DNA from: an uncultured Prevotellaceae bacterium
GTDB lineage: Bacteria; Bacteroidota; Bacteroidia; Bacteroidales; Muribaculaceae
Direction: 5' to 3'
Length of the DNA: 64,000 nucleotides
NCBI GenBank assembly: GCA_900318255.1
Contig: ONJX01000016.1
Span: forward strand, 1 to 64,000
The translations under genes and the position numbers were made by a program. Under the pieces are notes generated by a model. That model was given only the letters and a program-made list of their open reading frames with translations. It was not told the origin of the DNA and made no database searches. This document shows positions 7,434 through 15,309 of this stretch, in pieces (within the stretch, counting starts at the first letter, position 1; each line of letters starts with the position of its first letter).

Positions 7434-9179
7434 TTAATTATTATCTTTTTTGATTATAGTGGAGAGAAATAAGGTGAGCGACAGCATGTCGGCAGCGCCG
7501 CCAGGAGAGATGTTCCACTCAATGAAACGTTGGTTCATTTGCTCCAGACCTTCTATAGAGAAATTCTCAAGCAGATGAGCCGCATCACGCTTCACTTGTT
7601 GAGCCTTATGGTAGCCGGCGCGGTGAATGACATTGGTGTCGTCGAGCTCACTCATTATTAATAATAGCGTCTTGTGCTTGATGTGCTCATCGTTCTTATT
7701 GTCGATGTAATACTTCAACCACAAGTCTAAGAGCTGCTTATACCCATTTTGAGCAAGCTCAAGAGCGCCAGCAACATTGTGCTCTCGCTTGATGCTTGCG
7801 CCATGGGTGCCGTTGGCGCCAGGCATTTTGCATGCAATGTGGGCAACCGTGCTGCTCCAATCTTTGTCATTAGCAAGCATTTGGCAAGCAGCAACCACAG
7901 CAAGTCCCATTGAGAATAAGGCACCGCGATGAGTGTTCACTCCGCTCGTGGCATGAAGCATATCTTTCTCGGCCTCAATGCCTATTTGCTGAAGTATAGA
8001 GGCATCGGGTAGGGCAGTGCCATAGCTCATCACAGCCAGTTTTGTGAAGAATGGCCTTAGGGCATTGATGCTCTTGAGCATGATGTCATAGTCCATGTCG
8101 GTGTGTGCCCCATTGTCGTGAGTGTCAACCAGTCCAGGCTTAGGAGTGAGGTCGAGCTCTTGTTTCAGGGCATTGACAGCAAGCCATGCCACAAGATAGG
8201 GGACCGTTGTGCTTGGAACCATGTAGGTGGTCTTGTGTAAGTCGCCATTGGCAAGCATCTGCCTTACTACAGAGGCGCTGATGGGCTTGCTGTTTTTCTC
8301 ATAACGAGGCATTTCTATGACCTCAATGCCATGCTGCGGCAAGATTGTTTTCATCGCCTCATTATAGTTGCGAGTGAGCTCATCGGCAGGTTCACTTCCC
8401 ACAAAGCGCACTGTGGCGCCAAGTGCCGGAGCAATGTGCCGTGCAGTGATGTCGAGGTCTAGCTCCATCTGAGCGAGCGCGGCATCGCTGGCTTTCTTGA
8501 TGAAATAGGAAGGGAAGGTGGCAGCCGAGATGATGTAGCTGCTGCCGCGGCACACGGTCACATTATCAAAATGTGAACATCCAGCTTTTACCATCTCCAG
8601 ACGCTCGTCGCTTGTGAATTGCGACTTATCTTCACCAACAGCGATCACATAAAGATTATCGACCTGCTGTGCTGCTTGCTCCACAAGATGCTGATGCCCT
8701 AAGGTAAATGGGTTGGCATTCATCACTATCAAACCGTTCTTGCCCTCATGCTTGAGTGAGTGCAGGTAATTGGTGTAGGATGAAAGCCCCTCAAGACCAT
8801 TCTCGAGGAGAATAGCCTTGGTGCCCTTGCCTAGTGTCTTAAAACCAAGACTCTCAAAGATGTCGGCATTGCCAGGTTTTGTGAATACCTTTACATTGGT
8901 GTGTCCCTGACTTGCCATCTGCGACATTAGGTGCGAGATTAGCTGCTGACTCATGCCAGTGCCGCGCAGCGAGTCATCAACTGCGATGCACTTGATGATG
9001 TCGCCCTTGAAGCCTCCACCAGCAAGAATCTTATAGCTCTCGCGGTCAACAACAGTGGCATAATAGTCCATGTCGTCAAGGCGCAAGGCACTCTTGGCGA
9101 GGAAGTCCTCGACCATAGTGCGGTTGCGCTTGAGCGAAAGTGGCATTTCCACTATGTCATAGTTGTTGAACATAGGCAT
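7434..9179 (-). CDS. citC/citG: Citrate lyase ligase fused to triphosphoribosyl-dephospho-CoA synthase (CitC-CitG)
   Basis: A 581-residue two-enzyme fusion. Residues about 1-130 are a GNAT-like domain and 145-330 the nucleotidyltransferase-type ligase with MNANPFTLGHQHLV (HxGH-like motif at 161-164) and the late KPISASVVR motif; this CitC part acetylates the lyase prosthetic group using acetate and ATP. Residues about 335-581 are CitG, which makes the prosthetic-group precursor from ATP and dephospho-CoA; motifs include LTPKPGLVDTHDNGAHTDMD, GVNTHRGALFSMG and the C-terminal SPGGAADMLSLT. In many bacteria these are separate genes or citG is fused to citX. Its start overlaps the 3' end of citX by 23 bases. 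Confidence 0.93.
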   Translation of the reverse strand: MPMFNNYDIVEMPLSLKRNRTMVEDFLAKSALRLDDMDYYATVVDRESYKILAGGGFKGDIIKCIAVDDSLRGTGMSQQLISHLMSQMASQGHTNVKVFTKPGNADIFESLGFKTLGKGTKAILLENGLEGLSSYTNYLHSLKHEGKNGLIVMNANPFTLGHQHLVEQAAQQVDNLYVIAVGEDKSQFTSDERLEMVKAGCSHFDNVTVCRGSSYIISAATFPSYFIKKASDAALAQMELDLDITARHIAPALGATVRFVGSEPADELTRNYNEAMKTILPQHGIEVIEMPRYEKNSKPISASVVRQMLANGDLHKTTYMVPSTTVPYLVAWLAVNALKQELDLTPKPGLVDTHDNGAHTDMDYDIMLKSINALRPFFTKLAVMSYGTALPDASILQQIGIEAEKDMLHATSGVNTHRGALFSMGLAVVAACQMLANDKDWSSTVAHIACKMPGANGTHGASIKREHNVAGALELAQNGYKQLLDLWLKYYIDNKNDEHIKHKTLLLIMSELDDTNVIHRAGYHKAQQVKRDAAHLLENFSIEGLEQMNQRFIEWNISPGGAADMLSLTLFLSTIIKKDNN

Positions 9180-9666
9180 CTACCATCTGTTGGATTTTTA
9201 CATTGAGCTCTTGTGGCGTGTGAGTGCGGTTGCGCATGCAGTAGCGGGCCTCGTTACCGCACATCAGGCATCGGCGAGGCTGAAAACCTGCCGCCTCACG
9301 CTTGATGGGTACACCTTCGGCATCGAGCACGTCGATGTCAAAAAGCCTTCCCAATGGGTGATTGTCTTCAATGTGGCACGCAATCAGCTTAGTGTCGAGC
9401 TGCGGCAGGGTGGTCACTATATAGGCTTCATATCCTGTGTCAAGGTCGCGAGTGACAACCTCAGCGATGCTCCCCTCAAGCTTGTTGAGCAAGGCGTTAA
9501 TTGCTGCTTGTGAGACGATTAAAGACAAAAGATTACGCTTGACGTTGCCTGGCATTATCACTGTGAGGCACACAAGAGTGAGGTTGGGGTGTTTCTCCCT
9601 CAACTGCTGTTGCATTTCCACTCTGCGGTCACGGCTTGCCAGCAACTTGTCAAGCGTAATCTCCAT
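9157..9666 (-). CDS. citX: Citrate lyase holo-acyl-carrier-protein synthase
   Basis: Transfers the phosphoribosyl-dephospho-CoA group to the acyl carrier subunit CitD. The 169-residue protein begins MEITLDKLLASRDRR, close to the E. coli CitX start, and has HPLGRLFDIDV and the terminal PRRCLMCGNEARYCMRNRTH, with its cysteines. It starts 23 bases after citF and overlaps citCG by 23 bases. Cytoplasmic. With citCG it completes the maturation set for citrate lyase. Confidence 0.93.
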   Translation of the reverse strand: MEITLDKLLASRDRRVEMQQQLREKHPNLTLVCLTVIMPGNVKRNLLSLIVSQAAINALLNKLEGSIAEVVTRDLDTGYEAYIVTTLPQLDTKLIACHIEDNHPLGRLFDIDVLDAEGVPIKREAAGFQPRRCLMCGNEARYCMRNRTHTPQELNVKIQQMVDAYVQQL

Positions 9667-9689
9667 TATTGATATTTAGGCTTCAAGAA

Positions 9690-11225
9690 TTAGTCCTTAA
9701 TGTTCTTGATAACATCCATAACCGAGCCATCGCGGTTCATGACGATGCCCACCACCTTGTCGCCGAAGGGCAGTGGTGCTGCCTCGCCAATGATGCTCTT
9801 GGCCTTATCGCGCAGTGCTGAAATCTCAACAATCTCGATACCGGCCTCTTGCAGGCGCTTCTTGAGCTCGGGACGGCGAGGATTGACAGCGATGCCAAAC
9901 TCGGTAACCACAACATCGACAGTAGATCCTGGGGTGATGAGAGTTGTTACCTCGTCAACAACGCATGGGATGCGACCACGAAGCAATGGGCAAACGATAA
10001 CCGAGAGTGCCGAGTCGGCAGCAGTGTCGGGGTGACCACCAATAGCACCACGGATGATGCCATCGCTACCCACGAGCACGTTAACGTTGAAGTTCACGTC
10101 AACCTCAAGCGCCGACAGGATAACAACATCGAGGAAGTGAGTTGCCGATCCTGGCTCGAGCATGGCGGCATATTCGTTGGCCGAGACGCTCTTGTGCATG
10201 GGGTCGTTCATGAGTGACTCAGCAGCCACTTTGTCGAACGACTGCACGTCGATAAGACGGTCGATAAGACCCTCTTGATGCAGTTTCACCATGTGACTGG
10301 TGATGCCGCCAAGTGCGAAGCGAGCCTTGATGCCTTTGTCGATCATTGCTTGGCGCAGATACTTGGTCACGGCGAGCGAAGCACCGCCCGAGCCAGTCTG
10401 CATTGAGAAGCCGTTCTCGAAGTAGCCGCTGTTGATGACTACCTGTGCAGCCTTCTTAGCGAGAAGGATGTCGCGAGGGTTCTTGGTGTCGCGAATGGCA
10501 CCCGAAGCAATCTTGCTTGAGTCTCCCACCGAGTCAACTACAACAACGTAGTCAACATCTTCCTCACTGATGGCGTTCAGACGGTTAGGATAGTCAACGA
10601 GGTCGTCGGTGAGGATGACAGTGGTGTCGGCATACTTAGCGTCGGGGAGTGCATATCCCAGCGAGCCGCAGATGCTCTTAGCATTCTCGCTCATCGAGAA
10701 ACCGGCAGCGTTACCCAGAGGGTCGCATGACGAAGCTCCAAGGAATGCCACGTCGATGTGAAGCTCACCAGTGGCGATGGCATAGCCGCGTGAGCCGTGA
10801 GAGCGGAACACTACAGGCTCGTCCATCAATCCGTGCGACACCTCGGTGGCGAGGTCGCCGCGCAAGCCCGAAGTAGAAATTTTGGTGATTACACCATTTT
10901 TAATATGCTCAATAAGTGGCTTGTGAACGTCGATAAGACTTGAAGATGCAAGGTGCAGGTTCTTGAAACCCATCTCGGCGAGTTTGTCAACCACCATGTT
11001 TACCACCTTGTCACCTCCACGGAAGTGATGGTGGAACGAGATGGTCATGCCGTCTTTGAGACCACTTTTCTTAATGGCTTCCTCAAGAGTTACCACCTTG
11101 CCATTTTGGCGCTGTAGGTCATAACGAGGTGTGCTGTTTTTCACGAGGTTGTCATTGAAAACCTCTTTACCCATTTTCTTTGCAGCTGCTGCAATGAGAT
11201 CTGCTCTGTCTTTTATGCTGTTCAT
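9690..11225 (-). CDS. citF: Citrate lyase alpha subunit (citrate:acetyl-ACP transferase)
   Basis: Exchanges the acetyl group on CitD for a citryl group, releasing acetate. The 511-residue product is the normal size and contains the transferase I glycines (TISFHHHFRGGDKVVNMV), GGASLAVTKYLR, LGGITSHMVKLHQEG and the late VVTEFGIAVNPRRPEL, which is conserved in CitF. The ATG of citF overlaps the last four bases of citE, indicating translational coupling. Cytoplasmic; it forms a multimeric complex with CitE and CitD. Confidence 0.95.
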   Translation of the reverse strand: MNSIKDRADLIAAAAKKMGKEVFNDNLVKNSTPRYDLQRQNGKVVTLEEAIKKSGLKDGMTISFHHHFRGGDKVVNMVVDKLAEMGFKNLHLASSSLIDVHKPLIEHIKNGVITKISTSGLRGDLATEVSHGLMDEPVVFRSHGSRGYAIATGELHIDVAFLGASSCDPLGNAAGFSMSENAKSICGSLGYALPDAKYADTTVILTDDLVDYPNRLNAISEEDVDYVVVVDSVGDSSKIASGAIRDTKNPRDILLAKKAAQVVINSGYFENGFSMQTGSGGASLAVTKYLRQAMIDKGIKARFALGGITSHMVKLHQEGLIDRLIDVQSFDKVAAESLMNDPMHKSVSANEYAAMLEPGSATHFLDVVILSALEVDVNFNVNVLVGSDGIIRGAIGGHPDTAADSALSVIVCPLLRGRIPCVVDEVTTLITPGSTVDVVVTEFGIAVNPRRPELKKRLQEAGIEIVEISALRDKAKSIIGEAAPLPFGDKVVGIVMNRDGSVMDVIKNIKD

Positions 11226-12112
11226 TGTATGTCCTCCTTTGTTAAAATGCCTGAAGCGATAGCCAGGTCGATTGTACGTTGTGCTCTTAAAACTACTGGA
11301 CGGTCAACCATTTTACCGTTAACGGCGATTACGCCCGAACCCTTCTTCTCGGCCTCTTTGATGGCGGCGAGGATAGTGAGTGACTTCTGGATGTCTTTCT
11401 CCTTTGGAGCAAACACTTCATTGACAACCTCGATTTGACGAGGATTGATGATAGACTTGCCGTCAAAGCCAAGTTTCTTGATTGCCTCAACCTCGTTGCG
11501 GAAGGTCTCCATGTCGTTGAGGTTAGAATAAACAGTGTCGAGGGCGTCGATGCCTGCTGCACGAGCAGCAACCACGATGGTCTCGCGTGCCAGCAGCAGC
11601 TCACTGCCTTCAGGGGTGCGCTGGGTCTTAAGGTTGGCGCTGTAGTCCTCGGCTCCGAGTGCGATACCCATCATGCGCTTTGAAGCGGTTGCGATAGCGT
11701 AGGCATTCACTACACCGAGGGCGCTCTCGATGGCTGCCATGATTTGAGTGCGACCCAGGCAACCAATCTCTTTCTCTACTTTCTCGATTTCGCGCTCCAC
11801 TTCAATCACCTCTTCGGCGGTCTCAGTCTTAGGCATGCGAATCACATCCACACCAGCCTTTACCACGGCCTCGATGTCCTTCTTGCCGTAAGGGGTGTTG
11901 AGAGGGTTGATGCGAACCACCATCTCGGTGTCGCCGTAGTCAATGGTTTTAAGTGCGTTATACACGAGCAGACGGGCAGTATCTTTCTCTGCCATTGTCA
12001 CGCTGTCTTCAAGGTCGAGCATGATAGAATCGGGACCATAGATATAGGCATCTGCCATCATTCCAGGGTTGTTACCTGGAACAAACATCATAGTTCTTCT
12101 TAATCTTTCCAT
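11222..12112 (-). CDS. citE: Citrate lyase beta subunit (citryl-ACP lyase)
   Basis: Splits citryl-ACP to oxaloacetate and acetyl-ACP, Mg-dependent. The 296 residues form an aldolase-type TIM barrel: it opens with LRRTMMFVPGNNPGMM, then LDLEDSVTMAEKDTAR (acidic residues near the metal), VRINPLNTPYGKKDI, MAAIESALGVVNAY (metal-binding Glu) and ALGAEDYSANL (Asp). The INPRQIEVVNEVFAP segment is typical. It sits 36 bases after citD. Confidence 0.95.
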   Translation of the reverse strand: MERLRRTMMFVPGNNPGMMADAYIYGPDSIMLDLEDSVTMAEKDTARLLVYNALKTIDYGDTEMVVRINPLNTPYGKKDIEAVVKAGVDVIRMPKTETAEEVIEVEREIEKVEKEIGCLGRTQIMAAIESALGVVNAYAIATASKRMMGIALGAEDYSANLKTQRTPEGSELLLARETIVVAARAAGIDALDTVYSNLNDMETFRNEVEAIKKLGFDGKSIINPRQIEVVNEVFAPKEKDIQKSLTILAAIKEAEKKGSGVIAVNGKMVDRPVVLRAQRTIDLAIASGILTKEDIQ

Positions 12113-12148
12113 TGTTTCTTGATTTTAAAAGATTGATAAAAGAAATGA

Positions 12149-12427
12149 TTAAGCCCAAACGTCAACGCCAGTCGAGCGCACAGCAGCAGCAGTAACGCGT
12201 GCCTTGATAGTGCAGTCGAGAGCGCCCTTGTCGGTGGCTTTCACATTTGCTTTGGTAATGCCCAGTTCTGTTAGGGTGTTGATGATCACTTTCTTGATTT
12301 GCTCGCCAAATTGATAGGCTACCGTGCTGTCGAGCTCAATGTGTAGTCCGTCAACGTCAGATGGCGCAATTTGGATAAGAATGTCGCCCGACTCAAGAGT
12401 GCCGGCCATTGCATTTTTTAGTTCCAT
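12149..12427 (-). CDS. citD: Citrate lyase acyl carrier protein (gamma subunit)
   Basis: A 92-residue carrier subunit. The N-terminal motif AMAGTLESGDILIQI contains the Ser in TLESGD that should carry the phosphoribosyl-dephospho-CoA arm. The later LGITKANVKATDKGALDCTIKARV is the conserved C-terminal part. First gene of the citrate block; a strong promoter lies about 80 bases upstream (12506-12536). Confidence 0.92.
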   Translation of the reverse strand: MELKNAMAGTLESGDILIQIAPSDVDGLHIELDSTVAYQFGEQIKKVIINTLTELGITKANVKATDKGALDCTIKARVTAAAVRSTGVDVWA

Positions 12428-12505
12428 CAGGTTCGTTTTTGGTTTAAATGTTGTTTTTTAAATAAATGTTATAAGAATAATTGTTTCTTGCTATTAAAAA
12501 GTAAG

Positions 12506-12536
12506 CAAAAGTAGGTATATTTTTGGAACTGGCAAA
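12506..12536 (-). promoter_or_regulatory. Promoter of the citrate lyase block
   Basis: On the minus strand: -33 TTTG at 12536-12533, 19-base spacer, -7 TACTTTTG at 12513-12506. This is an exact match to the Bacteroides consensus TTTG/TAnnTTTG. It gives a leader of roughly 75 bases before citD. Confidence 0.75.
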
Positions 12537-12721
12537 AGTTTTTCAATGAAAAAAATGCCTGAAATACATTAATTTAAAACAATTTCACGATTAGTGATTT
12601 GGGTCTGTAGTTTGCTTTTTCATGGTTTTTGTGGTCACAAGTTTCACATTGTTGCAAAGTTTTGGAAATAGCGTGTTTTGTTAATTTTTTAATGCATAAA
12701 AATTATAATCTGTAAAAAAGT

Positions 12722-12770
12722 AAAAGTAGATAAACTCCTTGATGGAAATTTATCTACTTTTTTCTTTTTT
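12722..12770 (-). terminator. Terminator after ackA
   Basis: Arms 12722-12734 and 12749-12761 (AAAAGTAGATAAA and its complement, 13 bases, perfect), 14-base loop, flanked by A and T tracts on both sides. It separates pta-ackA from the citrate block, so each has its own transcript. Confidence 0.85.
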
Positions 12771-12789
12771 TGGGGTGACGATTTGTGGC

Positions 12790-13998
12790 TTATGGCTCAC
12801 GTCCCTCGATGATGGCCTCGGTGTCGCGTGCAATCATGTATTCCTCGTCGGTCATGACCACAACCACCTTCACCTTGCTATCGGGGGTGCTGATTTCGCC
12901 TTCCTTGCCGCGCCACAGCTTGTCGTTGAGTTCCTCGTCGATTTTCACGCCCAGGTACTCAAGGTTGCGACACAGGTTGCGACGGGTGGGAGTTTGGTTC
13001 TCGCCCACGCCACCAGTGAAAGCTATGATGTCAACGCCGTTGAGCTCGGCAGCATAAGCGCCTATATATTTCAAGATGCGCAGCTCATACATGTCCATAG
13101 CGAGCTTGGCGATGGGGTTGCCCTTGTCAATTTCGTCACATATCTCACGCATGTCGCTTGAGATGCCAGTGATGCCGAGCACACCACTCTCCTTATTGAC
13201 GATGCGCATTAAGTCCTTGGCAGTGAGGTTGTATTTCTCCATCAAGAAGATAAGAGCCCCTGGGTCAACGTCTCCACTGCGAGTGCCCATCATCAGTCCT
13301 TCGGTAGGGGTGAGGCCCATTGAGGTGTCGATGCTCTCGCCGTTGCGAATGGCGCTGATGCTGGCTCCGTTGCCTATGTGGCAGCAGATGATTTTCTTGT
13401 CATGCCAGTCGGTACCTAGCATCTCGCACACGCGGCGCGAGACAAAGCGGTGGCTGGTGCCGTGGAAACCATAGCGGCGCACGTGGTCCTGCTCATAATA
13501 CTTCATGGGCAGTGGATAGAGATAGGCGTGCTTAGGCATGGTCTGGTGGAATGCCGTGTCGAAGACTGCCACTTGGGGAACGTTGGGCAGCACCTTGGTG
13601 ATGGCGTCAATGCCTGCCATGTTGACGGGATTGTGCAATGGAGCAATGCTGTAGCACTCTTTAATCATGTCTTTCACCTCCTGTGTGATGAGCATGCTCT
13701 TGTTGAACTTCTCGCCGCCATGCACCACGCGGTGCCCCACGGCATCGATCTCGTCAAAACTCTTGATGCAGCCATACTCGGCATTTACAAGGGCGTCGAG
13801 AATTGCCTTTATGGCTCCGTCATGGTTGATAAGTCCCAAGTCAACGTTTTTCTTGCCGCCCTCTAGCTTCATCTTGATGAATGCGTCGGGCAGACCGATT
13901 TTTTCTACACCACCCTCGGCAAGGATAGTGTTGCTTTTTACTTCAATGAGCTTGTACTTGGCAGAGCTGCTGCCGCAGTTGAGAACCAGAATGTTCAT
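12790..13998 (-). CDS. ackA: Acetate kinase
   Basis: Makes ATP and acetate from acetyl phosphate, or the reverse. The 402-residue product has the two ASKHA signatures, MNILVLNCGSSSAKYKL at the start and MGLTPTEGLMMGTRSGDVDP in the middle, plus AVFDTAFHQTMP, HLGNGAS-like HIGNGASISAI and the late FTGGVGEN. It lies 121 bases after pta on the same strand with no terminator between, so pta-ackA form one operon. Cytoplasmic. Confidence 0.97.
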   Translation of the reverse strand: MNILVLNCGSSSAKYKLIEVKSNTILAEGGVEKIGLPDAFIKMKLEGGKKNVDLGLINHDGAIKAILDALVNAEYGCIKSFDEIDAVGHRVVHGGEKFNKSMLITQEVKDMIKECYSIAPLHNPVNMAGIDAITKVLPNVPQVAVFDTAFHQTMPKHAYLYPLPMKYYEQDHVRRYGFHGTSHRFVSRRVCEMLGTDWHDKKIICCHIGNGASISAIRNGESIDTSMGLTPTEGLMMGTRSGDVDPGALIFLMEKYNLTAKDLMRIVNKESGVLGITGISSDMREICDEIDKGNPIAKLAMDMYELRILKYIGAYAAELNGVDIIAFTGGVGENQTPTRRNLCRNLEYLGVKIDEELNDKLWRGKEGEISTPDSKVKVVVVMTDEEYMIARDTEAIIEGREP

Positions 13999-14119
13999 AT
14001 TTTTTAGTTATTAGTTTGTTAGTTTTCAGTTATTGGTTTTGTGCGATGGGCATCTCTTGCTTACTCGCATTTAATAAAAAGAGAACAAAGTCTTAGCCCT
14101 TAATTGGCGTTACAAAAAA

Positions 14120-15133
14120 TTACGCTTTTTTGCTGATTGCCTGGTTGCAGGTGAGCAGGATAGTCTTATACACATCGTCGGGAGAGCAACCGCGTGAGAG
14201 GTCGTTGACAGGTGCTCCAAGTCCTTGAAGCACTGGACCAACAGCGGTAGCACCAGCAAGACGCTGAACGAGCTTGTAAGCGATATTGCCCACTTCAAGG
14301 TTGGGGAAGACAAGCACATTGGCCTTGCCGGCGATGTCGCTTCCAGGAGCCTTAGAAGCGCCCACGCTGGGCACGATGGCGGCATCGGCCTGTAGCTCGC
14401 CGTCAATCTTCATGTCGGGGTTCATCTCGCGAGCCAGACGCAGCGCTTCGGTCACCTTGTCAACTTTCTCGTGGCTTGCGCTGCCCTTAGTTGAGAAGCT
14501 GAGCATAGCCACCTTGGGGTCGATGCCGGCAATGTCGCGGGCTGTCTTCTCAGTGAGCACAGCAGTTTGTGCGAGCTGACTAGCATCGGGGTCGGGGATA
14601 ACAGCACAGTCGGCAAAGACCATCGTTCCGTTCTCTCCATAGGGGCTACCCTCGGGCAGCAGCATGATGAATGCGCCAGATACTGCACTCACGCCAGGAG
14701 CCGTCTTGAGCACTTGGAATGCTGCGCGCAGCACGTTGCCAGTGGTGTTCTCGGCACCCGCCACTTGAGCGTCGGCGTCACCGTTCTTTATGAGTAGGCA
14801 TCCCAGGTATAGAGGGTCGGCAGCAGTGATGCGTGCTTGCTCAATGGTCATACCTTTCTTCTTGCGCAGTTCTTGCAACAGCTGGGCATAAGGCTCTAGC
14901 TCGTCGGCATTGGCAGGGTTGATGAATGTTGCCTTCTCAATGTTGTTGAAGCCAAGATCCTTGGCCTTAGCGACTATCTCATTCTTGTCGCCAATGAGGA
15001 TGACATGTGCAGCACCACGCTCAATCACTAGATTGGCGGCTTGCAGAGTGCGTGGTTCAAAACTCTCGGGCAGGACTAAGCGTTGCGGCATTGCAATCGC
15101 TTTTTTCTCAAGGTCGATAAACAGTTGTTCCAT
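14120..15133 (-). CDS. pta: Phosphate acetyltransferase
   Basis: Converts acetyl-CoA and phosphate to acetyl phosphate and CoA. The 337-residue product is the short (catalytic domain only) form without the N-terminal regulatory domain of E. coli Pta. Motifs seen: RLVLPESFEPRTLQAA, VAGAENTTGNVLRAAFQ, MLSFSTKGSASHEKVDKV, and the C-terminal PVNDLSRGCSPDDVYKTILLTCNQA. A well-matched promoter lies 42 bases upstream of the ATG. Confidence 0.97.
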   Translation of the reverse strand: MEQLFIDLEKKAIAMPQRLVLPESFEPRTLQAANLVIERGAAHVILIGDKNEIVAKAKDLGFNNIEKATFINPANADELEPYAQLLQELRKKKGMTIEQARITAADPLYLGCLLIKNGDADAQVAGAENTTGNVLRAAFQVLKTAPGVSAVSGAFIMLLPEGSPYGENGTMVFADCAVIPDPDASQLAQTAVLTEKTARDIAGIDPKVAMLSFSTKGSASHEKVDKVTEALRLAREMNPDMKIDGELQADAAIVPSVGASKAPGSDIAGKANVLVFPNLEVGNIAYKLVQRLAGATAVGPVLQGLGAPVNDLSRGCSPDDVYKTILLTCNQAISKKA

Positions 15134-15174
15134 TGTTTTGTGTTGATGTTTTCAAGTAGTTTTCTAATCTTCGG

Positions 15175-15205
15175 CAAAGTTACGGCAATAACTCTTAACT
15201 ACAAA
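15175..15205 (-). promoter_or_regulatory. Promoter of pta-ackA
   Basis: Minus strand: -33 TTTG (15205-15202), 19-base spacer, -7 TAACTTTG (15182-15175). Exact consensus match, giving a leader of about 35-40 bases. Confidence 0.8.
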
Positions 15206-15309
15206 ATAATAACCAACTATTTTATCAACATGCGTAGTGGTTTTTTGCCAAACAATCAACACCAATTAGGAATAAAACTAGTCAACAATAAGCACTGCCG
15301 CACTATGAA

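Larger units (their letters stand above)
12428..12789. other. Intergenic region between ackA and citD
   Basis: About 360 A/T-rich bases holding the citD promoter (12506-12536) and the ackA terminator (12722-12770). The stretch 12540-12715 has no open frame or clear repeat that I can support. Confidence 0.7.
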
